NCBI GenBank assembly: GCA_014529385.2
Contig: CM043947.1
Span: forward strand, 102,794,811-102,858,810
DNA from: Adiantum capillus-veneris
Taxonomy: Eukaryota; Streptophyta; Polypodiopsida; Polypodiales; Pteridaceae
Direction of reading: 5' to 3'
DNA length: 64,000 bases
The translations under genes and the position numbers were made by a program. This document shows, in pieces, positions 31,584 through 43,476 of this stretch. The notes under the pieces were generated by a model, which made no database searches, was not told the DNA's origin, and saw nothing but the letters and a program-made list of their open reading frames with translations. Numbering within the stretch: the stretch's first letter is position 1; each line of letters begins with the position of its first letter.

Positions 31584-33810
31584 TGGTGCAGCTAAAGTTG
31601 GTCCAAGCTAGGAGATGGTCAATGCCAGGCAGAGGTAGCATGTGAGTGCAGTGCAGAAGGCTAGGGCAGGTACCAAAGCCCTAGGCAGCCCAAGGATAGT
31701 GGAGGTGTACGCTCGAAGTGGTTTTTCAGGCCAAAGGTGTGCTGGAAAGAGCCAAGCAGGTGGGTGGCCTTTTGTGCCCGAGATGTGGGTTTTATGTGCT
31801 AGAATGTGGTCTTCAGTGTGCTTTCCAAGCCGGTCCAGACGGCTTGTCAAACGGAGCCTTGATGCTCAAGATATTGCAGTTTAAAGAAAGAGTGTGTTGC
31901 AGATCCCCGACGGACAGGGCAGCTAGGGACAGGTGGCCCGGGCTGGTGTCAACGGATACATGTGTAGAGCTCGAGTTGTGGAGCGTGCCTGTCTTCTCGG
32001 ATTGCAAATTGGAGCTCTGGTGAGCAAGATATGATCAGGTGAAGATTTTCCAGGGGCCGAGTCCGAGCCCACCTGACCGCATTGGAAGATGTGTCATCTG
32101 GCAGTTTTGCGGCTTCGCCAAGGTTCTCAGTGGCAGTGTTCATTAGGTCGAGCTAGCACGAATCGACTGCACGTCAATCGGATGCTCGGTTGGTCAGATA
32201 CAGCGAGATGAAGTTGGGAGCATTTGGGTGGTGAACAGTTGCAGATGTTTTTTTTTTTTTTTTGTTGTTGTTTTGGAGGCCTTAGTTCGAGGGCGCCAAG
32301 GGATCGAAATGCAAAGACGGCAAGTGTAGACAGGGCCGGGAATGTGGAGTTTCAAGGGGTTTCTTTTGCTTGGTAATCGGGTCCGGGAGCAACAAGGGGA
32401 AGCCGGTAAAAGAGGGCCAAAAGGGGTTTTAAATATTTTGTTTGAAGATTTTTGGTAGGCAGAAGGGGCCATGAGACCCATGGCTGACACGTGGTGCCCA
32501 GGGAAATCCCATATGCAAAATGGCGACCGGAAGTTCCTCACTACATATAGTGGGCCGTAAGGCCTTCAAGGAGCATGAGAAGGAGAGGAAAGGTCTCTCC
32601 TTGGTGGCTATGGCGCAGGGGGCAGGCGGCGCCAGTGGCGCTGCGCAGGCGGACACTGTCCGTTTTGGTGGCGGTTGACGGAGCGGGGCGTCGACGCGGT
32701 GGCGCGCGCCCGCCGGTGGACAGCTGACTGTGATGACGTGTCGCGCCCGACATAGGGGTGGTCCCGTGGCCCCAAGATTTTAAAGCAGGAGAGAAGGGGC
32801 AATAGCGACATCGCTATTGCCTCCGCCTCTCGAGTAAGAGGAAAGTCTCGCGAGGGTTGAGTATAGAGAGAGGAAAGACCATCCGGGGAAAGTAAAAAGG
32901 ACAAACCAAGGCAGAGGGCATCCGGGCAAGCAAAAGTTGAAGGAGGGCCAAGTGAATAAAGCAAGGGCAAGGTAAGGTTGGACCAAAGTGGCAAAAGAGG
33001 AGTCGGTTAGGGAGGATAAGACAAAGTCAAGGCATAAAGGGCAGTGCAAGATTGAGGCCATAGGGTAAAAGATAAAAAATAAAAAAATAAAAAGCCTAGG
33101 GGCAATAGCGACGTCGCTAATGGCCCCCCCCCCCCCTCAAGAGCAAAAGAGAGAAAGAGAGCAGATGGAGAAAGGCGGTGCCCCCTTCCCAAGAGATACC
33201 AAAAAAAGGTGCCACATGGACCAATCAAATGGCAATTTCCCAAATTGAACCCCCCACTCTATAAAAGTAAAAAATGAATCAAATTGGGGGCTTTTTTCTT
33301 GGCCTTTTGAGGTGCCGTTTGAAGCCAGCAAAGTGGAGCTTTTGGACAGAGGAGTGTGCCTGTCAAGCCCTTTGCATTTTTCTTGTGTAAATGGCCATGG
33401 TGATGGCAATGTAAGTTTGTACAGGTGTTTTGTGGAGTGCAATTGAGTCGTCATTGGCTCGCCTTGCTGTTGTTTCTCCTTCCCCCCTTCTCTTTCTCCT
33501 GCTTTCATGATTCTCCTCGGTGCCGGCTGTGTAGAAGTGTGTGCCCCCCCGGACCGGTGTTGTTTTGAGTGAGTGAGATTGAGTGGCTGTGTGCGTGTGT
33601 AAGGGTGGAGACAAGCCGTGGCAGCATGTGTGTGTCATGTGGTGGTTTTGTGGAGTGTGTGAGCAGTGGCAATCGAGCAGGCGGTGGTCTGCTAGTGTGA
33701 GTTGTGTGTTTGAAGGTGTTTTCCGAGAGGATAGGGGTGCTGTGAATGCCCTGAGCTATAGAGAGGCCCTTGTGTTTGTGCCGGGCGTGTTCCCCCATTC
33801 CCCCTCTCCA
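31584..33810 (+). repeat. LTR-E copy 1, 5' LTR
   Basis: TG...CA borders. A TATA box (tataaaag, 33260-33267; 37571-37578 in the 3' LTR) lies about 550 bp before the LTR end, so the leader would be long. It carries A/T and C homopolymers (near 33070-33100 and 33124-33137) that differ in length between the two LTRs. Confidence 0.9.
33260..33267 (+). promoter_or_regulatory. TATA box in LTR-E 5' LTR
   Basis: Tataaaag, kept in the 3' LTR at 37571-37578. Confidence 0.5.
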
Positions 33811-33815
33811 TCTTC

Positions 33816-33831
33816 TGGTGCCCCCACGGAG
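33816..33831 (+). promoter_or_regulatory. LTR-E primer-binding site, not initiator-Met
   Basis: Tggtgcccccacggag, five bases after the LTR end. The same bases occur at the equivalent place in copy 2 (57902-57917, minus strand) although the spacer differs (tcttc against tcctc). It would pair with a tRNA ending ...GGGGGCACCA. I do not name the tRNA. LTR-C, D, F and G all use the initiator-Met site. Confidence 0.7.
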
Positions 33832-33918
33832 GAGTATGGTGATGCTCCTAGTTGAAGACAAAGCAGTGATTTTTGTGATGCCAAAGGTGCGGCCTTTGAA
33901 GAGCAGGTGCTGCTAGTG

Positions 33919-35717
33919 ATGGCTTGGGCAGGATTTCCCATTTTCACTGCGTTGAAGATGCGGAAACTTGACTTCAAGACTACGGATTATTCGTGTTGGA
34001 AAACGGTTTATCGAGAGAAGATGGTGCAGTACAGGTATTCCCGCTCCTGGGTCGTGGTAAAGCAAAGCTATGGTTCGATAGCCTGGGTGAAGAAGAAAAA
34101 GCAGATTGCGAAGCCCTAGAGGCGGCTTTTCGAAGCAGATTTGTAGCGGATGCGCAACTAGATGAAGTAAAGCGAAAGCTGGATGGTTTGAAGCAAAGCT
34201 TGAAGGGAGATTTTCAAGCGTTCGAGTGGGAGTTCGAAGCCCTTTGGGGGAAGTTAATCAAGGTAACTGCTGCAGAAAATGCCAGTTTTTTGAAATTTAG
34301 CAAGTTTTTGGATTGCCTGCATGAAGAAGTCCGAGATAAGGTGGAGTTAGATGGCCCAATGTCGTATGAAGAGGCAGTAGCTCTAGCGAAAGGGCGTACC
34401 AAGAAGATTTTGAAGAAGCGCGAGGCTAGGCGGTGTTTGCAAGGTGCGGTGATGTCAAAGCAGTGTGAGGTGGTGGTAGCTGAGCCACAGGTGCTGCAAA
34501 GAGGAGTGCAAGTACGAGAAGAACCAAGGGTTCTTTGGCTACAAAGAGACAGAATGGTTCCTATGCCGAAGATGCCGGCTAGAGCGGTTCCAATTGTGGA
34601 GGAAGTACAGGTGGTTCCAGAGTGGACAAAGGAAGTGCTACCAAATTCGAGTGAAGCTGTTGCAGCTTCATTGGAGTGTGGTAAAGAGCAAAGAGTGCGG
34701 TTTGCAGACGAGGTTGAAGCAGTGAAGCTAGAGGAGATTCCTAAGCTTGAAACCGAAGTGGAGACGGGGTCGAGTGACAGTAGCTCTATGGACGCAGATA
34801 CAAGTTGGGAGACCGAGTCATCCCAATCCATGTATGATGAGTTCGACCTCTTACATGTGAGTGGAGAGGCAGTGAATATGTGCGAGGAGCAGCAGGAAGT
34901 GCAAGCCGAGGTGCAGTCTAGCCCTACAGGTGATGATGTGCAGGTAAAGCTGGTGTGCAATGCCATGATAATGGCCATAATGATGAAGGTAGCAGTAGAG
35001 TATGCCATGGTGGTGCAACAGGTGCAAAATTTTGCCAAAAGGGATAGAGCAGTTGTACCTATGGAAGAGGACGAAGAGGATGTGGTAGAGAACGAGTTTC
35101 TCTCTTCCTTGGCAGAGATTGAGGATGCAACAGTAGAAGAGCAGGTGGTTGAAGCGGACAAGTAAGCAGTGCTTATCAACCTTGAAGGGCCAATTGACGA
35201 GGAGGAGCTCGACGATGCTGGAATTGAGTGCATGACGGGTGAGAAGGGAAATGTGGAGTCAAAGAAGGAGGTGCTTCCTATGCAGTTGGTGCCCTCTATG
35301 ACAGGTGATGCGGATTCCAAGGTGGTGTCTAAGCTTTGTAAAGAGGTCTGTGAGTGGTGGTTGAAGGGAATGCTAATAAAGGCAGCTGTGCAGTGTGCTG
35401 TTGAGAAGGTACATGATCTGCTAGACGAGGATCTAGCTTTACATGGATGGGAGGGTGAGTCAGATGTGTTAGGTCTGTTTGGTGCAAGTGATGGTACAAG
35501 CCGGTCTTTGGATGGTGAGCACGAGAGTGCTCTATTTGGTGTTCTTGGAGGTACTTGGTTGCCAATGGATAGTTTATCAAGGAGTGCTTGGATTGGTAGA
35601 AGAATGTTGATGGCAGTTTGGCTATGCAGTTGGGTGTGTGCCTTGGTGTGGCACTATGCAAGGGTGTTGCAGGTGGATGGAAAAGACCAATGCAAAGTGT
35701 TCGACCCAGGTGGGTGA
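33919..35717 (+). pseudogene. LTR-E gag, nearly intact
   Basis: Starts MAWAGFPIFT at ATG 33919. A one-base shift near 33950 and a TGA follow. From 33993 the frame is open for 390 codons. The Gag core reads VQVFPLLGRGKAKLWFDSLG, EAAFRSRFVADAQLDEVKRK and MSYEEAVALAKGRTKKIL. The C-terminal half is acidic. A TAA at 35163-35165 replaces a Gln codon kept in copy 2; the frame then reopens (INLEGPIDEEELDDAGIEC) to 35717. Two related helices, MMKVAVEYAMVVQQVQ and LIKAAVQCAVEKVHDL, look like an internal duplication. No zinc knuckle and no DTG/DSG protease box. It would form virus-like particles with enzymes supplied by another element. Confidence 0.8.
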
Positions 35718-35881
35718 TTACAGGGAAAGCAGGGGGTTGGGCAACCCGCATGAGCAAAGACCGCGGGTAGCAGGTGACAGTTTTGTACATATGTTAGGTG
35801 TTTTGCAGTGTACAGTGAGTTTGTTTGTGGGGTGTTTTTTAAGTGCAATAAGGCCATATGTGGTTGAACATAAATGTTCAA

Positions 35882-35899
35882 CGAGGGGGTGGGCAATGA
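35882..35899 (+). promoter_or_regulatory. LTR-E polypurine tract
   Basis: Cgagggggtgggcaatga immediately before the 3' LTR (TGGTGCAGC at 35900). It is purine-rich with two interruptions. Confidence 0.55.
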
Positions 35900-38121
35900 T
35901 GGTGCAGCTAAAGTTGGTCCAAGCTAGGAGATGGTCAATGCCAGGCAGAGGCAGCATGTGAGTGCAGTGCAGAAGGCTAGGGCAGGTACCAAAGCCCTAG
36001 GCAGCCCAAGGATAGCGGAGGTGTATGCTCGAAGTGGTTTTTCAGGCCAAAGGTGTGCTGCAAAGAGCCAAGCAGGTGGGTGGCCTTTTGTGTCCGAGAT
36101 GTGGGTTTTATGTGCTAGAATGTGGTCTTCAGTGTGCTTTCCAAGCCGGTCTAGACGGCTTGTCAAACGGAGCCCTGGTGCTCAAGATATTGTAGTTTAA
36201 AGAAAGAGTGTGTTGCAGATCCCTGACGGACAGGGCAGCTAGGGACAGGCGGCCCGGGCTCGTGTCAGCGGATACATGTGTAGAGCTGAGCGTGCCCGTC
36301 TTCTCGGATTGCAAATCGGAGCTCTGGATAGCAAGATATGATCAGGTGAAGATTTTCCAGGGGCCGGGTCCGAGCCCACCTGACCGCATTGGAAGATGTG
36401 TCATCTGGCAGTTTTGTGGCTTCGCCAAGGTTCTCAGTGGAAGTGTTCATCAGGTCGAGCTAGCACGAATCGACTGCACGTCAATCGGATGCTCGATCGG
36501 TCAGATACAACGAGATGAAGTTGGGAGCATTTGGGTGGTGAACAGTTGCAGATGTTTTTTTTTTTTTGTTGTTGTTTTGGAGGCCTTAGTTCGAGGGCGC
36601 CAAGGGATCGAAATGCATAGACGACAAGTGTAGACGGGGCCGGGAATGTGGAGTTTCAAGGGATTTCTTCTGCTTGGTAATCGGGTCCGAGAGCAACAAA
36701 GGGAAGCCGGTAGATGAGGGCCAAAAGGGGTTGTAAATATTTTGTTTGAAGATTTTTGGTAGGCAAAAGGGGCCATGAGACCCATGGCTGACACGTGGTG
36801 CCCAGGGAAATCCCATATGCAGAATGGCGACCGGAAGTCCCTCACTACATATAGTGGGCTGTAAGGCCTTCAAGGAGCATGAGAAGGAGAGGAAAGGTCT
36901 CTGCTTGGTGGCTATGGCGCAGGGGGCAGGCGGCGCCAGTGGCGCTGCGCAGGCGGACACTGCCTGGTTTTGGTGGCGGTTGACGGAGCGGGGTGTCGAC
37001 GCGGTGGCGCGCGCCCATCTGTGGACAGTTGACTGTGATGACGTGTCGCACCCGACTTAGGGGTGGTCCCGCGGCCCCAAGATTTTAAAGCAGGAGAGAA
37101 GGGGCAATAGCGACATCGCTATAGCCTCCCCCTCTCGAGTAAGAGGAAGGTCCCGCGAGGGTTGAGTATAGAGAGAGGAAAGACCATCCGGGGAAAGTAA
37201 AAAGGACAAACCAAGGCAGAGGTCATCCGGGCAAGCAAAAGTTGAAGGAGGGCCAAGTGAATAGAGCAAGGGCAAGGTAAGGCTAGACCAAAGTGGCAAA
37301 AGAGGAGTCGGTTAGGGAGGATAAGACAAAGTCAAGGCATAAAGGGCAGTGCAAGATTGAGGCCATAGGGTAAAAGATAAAAAATAAAAAAATAAAAAAA
37401 TAAAAAGCCTAGGGGCAATAGCTACGTCGCTAATGCCCCCCCCCCCCTCAAGAGCAAAAGAGAGAAAGAGAGCAGATGGAGAAAGGCGGTGCCCCCTTCC
37501 CAAGAGATACCAAAAAAAGGTGCCACATGGACCAATCAAATGGCAATTTCCCAAATTGAACCCCCCACCCTATAAAAGTAAAAAATGAATCAAATTGGGG
37601 GCTTTTTTCTTGGCCTTTTGAGGTGCCGTTTGAAGCCTGCAAAGTGGAGCTTTTGGATAGAGGAGTGTGCCTGTCAAGCCCTTTGCATTTTTCTTGTGTA
37701 AATGGCCATGGTGATGGCAGTGTGAGTTTATACAGGTGTTTTGTGGAGTGCAATCGAGTCGTCATTGCCTCGCCTTGCTGTTGTTTCTCCTTCCTCCCTT
37801 CTCTTTCTCCTGCTTTCATGGTTCTCCTCGGTGCCGGCTGTGTGGAAGTGTGTGCCCCCCCGGACCGGTGGTGTTTTGAGTGAGTGAGATTGAGTGGCTG
37901 TGTGCGTGTGTAAGGGTGGAGACAGGCCGTGGCAACATGTGTGCGTCGTGTGGTGGTTTTGTGGAGTGTGTGAGCAGTGGCAATCGAGCAGGCGGTGGTC
38001 TGCTAGTGTGAGTTGTGTGTTTGATGGTGTTTTCCGAGAGGATAGGGGTGTTGTGAATGCCCTGAGCTATAGAGAGGCCCTTGTGTTTGTGCCGGGCGTG
38101 TTTCCCCATTCCCCCTCTCCA
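35900..38121 (+). repeat. LTR-E copy 1, 3' LTR
   Basis: Pairs with 31584-33810, differing by scattered substitutions and by small indels such as one extra aaaaaat unit near 37385 and a missing gtt/gga block near 36285. Confidence 0.9.
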
Positions 38122-38330
38122 ACGTCTCTGGTGTCGTATGTCTCTTCTCTCTCTATCTCTGAGTCTCATACACTTGCACGCACAGTGTCCATCCACTTTG
38201 TCTGTGATCATAGCACTTTCCATTAAGAACGGAAGGCTCTCCCTTCCCTAAGAACTAAAAGGAACCTTGAGCATAGTTCGTAGCACTCATCTTGAGCAAA
38301 GCGCAAACAATCATTCCGCTGCACCTAACA
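38122..38330 (+). repeat. LTR-C 5' LTR, second piece
   Basis: Begins with the right copy of the LTR-E target (ACGT), then ctctggtgtcgtat and on to ctgcacctaaca. It matches 49550-49765 closely. Confidence 0.88.
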
Positions 38331-38331
38331 T

Positions 38332-38343
38332 TGGTATCAGAGC
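38332..38343 (+). promoter_or_regulatory. LTR-C primer-binding site (initiator Met tRNA)
   Basis: Tggtatcagagc, one base after the LTR end. Confidence 0.9.
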
Positions 38344-38783
38344 TTTGGCTGTGTTCTGTATCACTCTAGGAAAGAACCACAAGAACCACAAGAATTTTTT
38401 TTCTTGTTGAGGTCGCACGAACCCAAGTTCGCTTGGGCGTGTCGATTCCTAATCGTGTTTTGTTGAAGAGTGACAGGAATCCCAAGAAAGAAGGGCTTGT
38501 CTAGCCTCCCCTTGTGTCTCTTTTCACCGATTGAGAGCGGACCGTGCACTTAGCAGCCGGCCAATCGACTAGAGGTGGGAAAATGCAACCTTGGTGTGAG
38601 CGCAAGGCCGCCAAGGGGTGCGCCCGCGGAAAGGAGTAGAACTCGGGTGAAGAGAAGATCCTTCTCAAACGCGGTTTGCAAGTGAAAGTAAACCTCAAGA
38701 ACCTCAAGATTCTCAAGAACCCAAGAACCTCAAGAACCCAAGTTCCTCGTGAACTTAAGAACCCAGAAGAACCACAATTGCAG

Positions 38784-40283
38784 AATGGTCATCACTCGAA
38801 GCGGAATGGATACTTCGCTTGGAGGTGATGAGCATGAGAGAGGTGAAGAAGAATTTTCCCCACCAGGAGATTTTTCTGACCCTTCCCATCTATGACAAGG
38901 ATTGCACTAACTCCTGTGGAGGCTTTCGACAAGAGGATGACGGTGAGGAAGTTAGAAAGAAAGACCTACGAAGAAGAAATGGAAGCCATAAATCGTGACT
39001 ACAAAGAAGACATGGCAGCCATAGAGCGTAGTACGATTTGGCAGAAAAAGAAAGTCAAGCAAGATTTGATCGCGAGAACAAAGCAATAATGCAAGAGATG
39101 TTGCGACTCTTTTCTCAGCCTCAGGCACAGATGCAAGAGATTCAGGAAAAGGAGACTCTCTCAGTCTCTTCTTCTCCAAAGCATGATACACAGGATTTGC
39201 ATGATTGTGTGAAGCATGATGATGATTTGAATGATATTGACAAGCATAATGATTTGGATGACAATGACAAGCATGATGATTTGCATGATCAAATGTGATT
39301 TCTCACAAGCATGATGAGTTGCATGAAGATGATATGATTGTTCACAAGGATGATGTGTTAGTGGATGCTTTTTCTAGCGAAGGTAACCTCGTTGTAGATT
39401 CGATCAATCACGAAGAATCGATCTTGGCTTTCAAGTCGAGGTTCACAGATCCTCCACAAGAAGATTCGATAGATCCCGAAGAAGCGATCTTGGCTCTCGA
39501 GCCTAGGTCCAAAGAACCCTCACAGGAAGTATTATGTGTTCGCATGATTGATACGTCCACATTGTAGGAGTGTTTCATTCGTGATCGTTTCCTGTATTTT
39601 AGTCAGCATCTTTATGTGATCCCTTTTCCTAGGCATGACCTATTGTATGTTGAGCACGTTTCTCTCATGAATGAACACGAATGTATGCGGATTGTTCATG
39701 AAAAGCTGAAAAGTATGTATGTAAGGAAGTCACATTCCATGTCTCTTCCTTGGCATGACACAGTTGTAGAAAGAGCACATGAAAGTATGAGCACCAAGCA
39801 TGGGTATTTCCATTGTGAATTGCCACAATTGATTGCTTTAGATCATCAGAGAAAGATTCGATCTCATTGTTTGCATGTGTTTGATCAACGGGTTGTCACT
39901 CCGTCTCTATGTTCATCTCCATTGCATACACAGTCTTTAGCGAAGACAAGATTTTTTCCACTCACTTTACATGGAATGGGTATGTTCATGTTTTTGTGTT
40001 GGAAGTGGTTTCAGGAATTTTCAGCCATGGAGATTCTTGAAGATGAAAGAAGCAGGATACTCGACGAAGTTGAAGCATCGAAGAAGCCACAGTAGACTTT
40101 GTGTCGCTTTCGGCGCGGCCCAAAGAAGCAAGCCTTGTAGATCTTTATGAAGTTCAAATATCGCACGACTCACACATCAGAGTGGGCCGGCGAAGAGTCC
40201 CTTCCAGGATTCCGGATGCTTTTGGCGATCTCCCTCGATGCCATATAGTTCGGTACCAGTGCCTCACTTATAAAAGGAGGGGA
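38784..40283 (+). pseudogene. LTR-C internal region: gag-like remnant, no pol
   Basis: The first ATG after the leader (38784) gives MVITRSGMDTSLGGDEHERG, a start often seen in gypsy Gag proteins, but stops at 38893. Three further open segments follow: 38892-39089 with Glu/Lys-rich helix (YEEEMEAINRDYKEDMAAIE), 39295-39567 (acidic, DPPQEDSIDPEEAILALEPR) and 39616-40095. No motif of protease, RT or integrase is seen. The coding status of these segments is doubtful. A repeated aagcatgatgatttg stretch (39200-39320) encodes His/Asp repeats. The region ends in polypurine tract aaaaggagggga (40272-40283). Confidence 0.55.
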
Positions 40284-40738
40284 TGTCACGTAACACATCC
40301 AGCCCTATGTGTCCGTGGACAAGCTACAACATGATCAGGGTTCAGTCAGTCCAGTCAGTCTAGATTTAGAAGCGATCTGGCACTTTTGTGAGTCTATTCG
40401 TAGACTGTGCATGCCCAGTCACTTAGCATAGATGTATATCCTTTGGTTGCACACAGGATGATCATCAGAATTCCCATCAGAATCCATTAGAATTAGTTAG
40501 GGGAATTTTCCAGTGCATTTAGCCTATTTTCCCTATTTTTGGTATTTTTTACTTATTAATCTTAAGTGACTTTCCAACAAAAGTAGGTAGGGCAATTTTG
40601 CTAAGTTAATATATAAGCAAACCCAAGTTAGCACTTTCTGGGAGAAGAGGCAGAAGGAGCACATGCTCAACAGGCATCTTCTCAGCAAGAACCCGCAGTA
40701 CCCTCAGCACCCGCGAGCCTTGGCAACCTCCCTCCCCA
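40284..40738 (+). repeat. LTR-C 3' LTR, first piece
   Basis: TGTCACGTAACACATCC onward, matching 30594-31034. It ends at the LTR-D insertion; the last five bases cccca are the target duplication. Confidence 0.88.
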
Positions 40739-41767
40739 TGTTACGGGGACTCTCGGGACACTCAAGATGAACACCTTCACCAAGAGGCCAAGGGCCCGCA
40801 ACTTAGAGCTCACATGTTGGGAGGTTCGCATCCACTGACTTGAGTCCCTTGGGTGGCTCGTTGATGGGCTTGTCCAGAAAACGGCCCGAGATCACGTCTT
40901 GCTTGACGCGCGCGGGAGCCTTGGTGCACCGCGCGGAGTTGAAGTTTAGTTGAGTGCTGAAGCGTCTTTAGGTTCAAGTTGAGCAAACGAGGCTATTCGG
41001 GCCTTGAGCGCATATCTGAGAGGTCACTCTGGAACTTTCTCAGGCCACTTTGGGCTATCTTGGAAAATTGCCCATTTACCCGGACCGCCTCAGGTCGGGG
41101 TAGGCTGAACCTGCCAGCAGCCCGTCGGTTGAGAACGAGGAGCGCCACGGGCGCGCGTGCATGAATGTGCATGGCTGATCTCGAAGAGGAAGCCGAGGTC
41201 TCCGCGTGGAGCACGTAAACGTCCAAATCGGACATACCGTCTGCGTGTAGCGCCAAGCCGACGCTCGCCGAAATAAACCGACTACGAATCTGCCGCAGCC
41301 TTCGTCTGCGAACGAGGAGCGCCTCGGGTGTGCGTTCGTGAATGTGCATATATGAGCTTGTAGAGGAAGTCAAGACCTCCGCGTGGAGTACTTGAACGTT
41401 CAAAACGGAACACCTGTCCGCATGAGGTGCCTTGCCGACGCTCGCCGAAGAGACCCGTTGGCTACTAGCCGACGGCCCCGAAACTGGGTCATGGAGTCCC
41501 CATGCGTGGCGGACTCCCCCGATTACCTCCACGTGATGAAGTGGAGGGGGACACTCCCGTTACCGGGCGCTCTGAAACCCCCGCACGCGTCCGTAGTACC
41601 TAGACGGTGTGGTGAGGAGAAAACATAGGTCAGGACTATGTCCCATCGTCCGTCGTCCCCAACCGGGTCCATCGCGCGTCCCTGCGGCCCGTGCGACGGC
41701 TAGCCGAGATCGGGTGGTCACCGTCCCACCGTCACCCCGGGAGCTTCGAATCAACCGGAGCCCAACA
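40739..41767 (-). repeat. LTR-D 3' LTR (left), with an internal tandem duplication
   Basis: Contains two diverged tandem units (about 41125-41300 and 41301-41455) sharing gaacgaggagcgcc, gtgaatgtgcat/catgaatgtgcat, cctccgcgtggag or tctccgcgtggag, and cgacgctcgccgaa. The same pair is in the right LTR, so it predates this insertion. Confidence 0.88.
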
Positions 41768-42943
41768 TACACCCCCCCCTTAGAGAACTCTCGTCCCGAG
41801 AGTAGCATTGCTAGGGTTGGAATTTCCCTGGTTAATGCTTTGGAGGGTGTAGAGCTACGTGCGTCTACGAAATCCAAAATGGGCTGTATGAGCGGTCTTA
41901 TTGATGAGGCAGTGTCTATCTCAAATAGCCGTGCTTGCTGAATGCAGAAAAAGATGTGGGTAGCAAGTCCGCTTGGCACTTTTGATGGGGCTTGAATGAT
42001 AGATGTATGTACATTGAGGGGCATAGAACAAGTAGCTGTGATGATTCATGCCGAGGAACCTGTCTATTCCAGATATTTTACCTGTAGCTGCAGTGACGAT
42101 GCAGCTCTCGTCTTTTAGTGTGAGAACCAAGTTGCATTGATCTCCACTGCTTCTTGGAAGTTGATTTGTTTGACTTTGTGTTGATTCCTTCCTGGATTGC
42201 GACGAAGGTCCACTTCGCGTTAAGCTGAGTTGATTACATGGTGCAACTCCCAAGCACCGAAAAGGATTTGCTCGCTTCGCGTTCCATGGAGAGTAAGGTA
42301 CTCTGCTGAAGCGAATCCTTAGGCTTGATTACCGAGGTCCCGGTCCTCCTGAAGATTTGGCCTTTGGATTTTCCTTCTTGAAGCACTTACTGAGTGCTCA
42401 TTGTAGACCTGGATGTCTTGATATGAGCTTACCTGCTCGTTGAAGTAAGGTACGTTGCAGAAGGTACCTTTTAGGCTTATTGAGCACCCGTCCGTCCCTT
42501 GACCAAAAGATGAAGCCTATCTGATAACTTCCTTGGCATACAAACCAAGGTTTTCCTGAGACTGTCGGAGGGACAATCCCATTGATACCTTGAAGCTTTG
42601 GCATACTTCAGGTTTCGATTGAACCTGAAAGTTCGGATGTGAGTCTCGCAAACTTGAGGGCAAGACTTGAAGTAGGTAACTCGTAGAGAAGAAGATTGGC
42701 CAATCCGCTTCTGTTCCTCGTTATCTGCTTGAAGCTTGTCGCTTGAGTTGAGCGTGAGTGCTCACATATATCTGTTTAGATCTGGAAGAACTTCGACTTG
42801 TTCTTAACAAACCTGCCTTCGTTGGTCGACGAAAACAAACCTGAGAATCACTCATCTTGGGTCTTCGTGTTTTCCCTTGCTTAGATCCTTTGCGATCTTG
42901 ATAAAGGGTTGAAGTTTGGTTGGAAGAAAGAGGGTTGATGGTG

Positions 42944-43200
42944 GGGCTCATCCTCTTGAGCCCGATGTGGTCGCACCACATTCCTTTTCTTGTGTGCCCT
43001 TTGAGGCTCCATCTTGAGCCGAATGTTTGGGCTTTGAGTGCAAGTGTACCTGTTGAGGCTCCTGTCTGAGCCGAATGTAGGTGTACTCTTCGTGGTACCT
43101 GTATGGCTCCTTGTGAGCCTGATGTAGGCATATTTGCTGTTTTTTTCCCTTGGAGGGGCTCCTGTCTGAGCCCGGATGTAGGTGTCTTTGCTTGAGGGTC
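42944..43200. repeat. Hairpin array 1 in LTR-D: five GGCTC...GAGCC units
   Basis: Five perfect small inverted repeats: 42944-42963, 43005-43020, 43057-43072, 43105-43119 and 43156-43173. Each is (g)ggctc, a 5-8 base loop, gagcc(c), usually followed by (g)atgt. Spacing is about 50 bp. Confidence 0.8.
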
Positions 43201-43476
43201 TATGTCACCGTCGGGGTGGACATAGCCTTGATTGCCTTCTTCTGCTGAAGATGTGCCCACTCTGATTGGGTTGATGTTGGCTTGTGTGTATGAGCAGTGC
43301 TATCTCGTAGACCGTCACTGCGGGAGGCATCACTCAACCTCCGGCCTTCTTGAGAGGGGGCCTTCCTCATGTGGCTCTTGCGTTGAGCCGTCTTTGTGGG
43401 GGGCTATCCCCGAATCTGTGTGCTAAGGAAAAAAGATGCATGGCCCGCCTGCTTGCAGGCCTCCAGCTTCGCTGTG

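Larger units (their letters stand above)
31584..38121 (+). mobile_element. LTR-E copy 1: gag-only LTR retrotransposon
   Basis: A 6.5-kb element with LTRs of 2227 bp (31584-33810) and 2222 bp (35900-38121), both TGGTGCAGC...CTCTCCA. Each LTR is longer than the 2.1-kb internal region. Target duplication ACGT (31580-31583 and 38122-38125); the uninterrupted site is seen at 49550 in the other LTR of LTR-C (acaacgtctctgg), which proves the borders. The internal region encodes only gag, with no protease, RT or integrase. This matches the published class of terminal-repeat elements with a gag domain only (TR-GAG). The LTRs are very similar, so insertion was recent. Confidence 0.92.

Noticed and set aside
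32194-33861. Several 90-120-codon minus-strand frames in LTR-E LTRs, repeated at 36501-38223
   Set aside because: They lie in both LTRs, are antisense to the element, change by frame between copies, and show no domain.
42721-43260. A 179-codon minus-strand frame in LTR-D
   Set aside because: It runs through hairpin repeats whose period is not a multiple of three and has no known motif.
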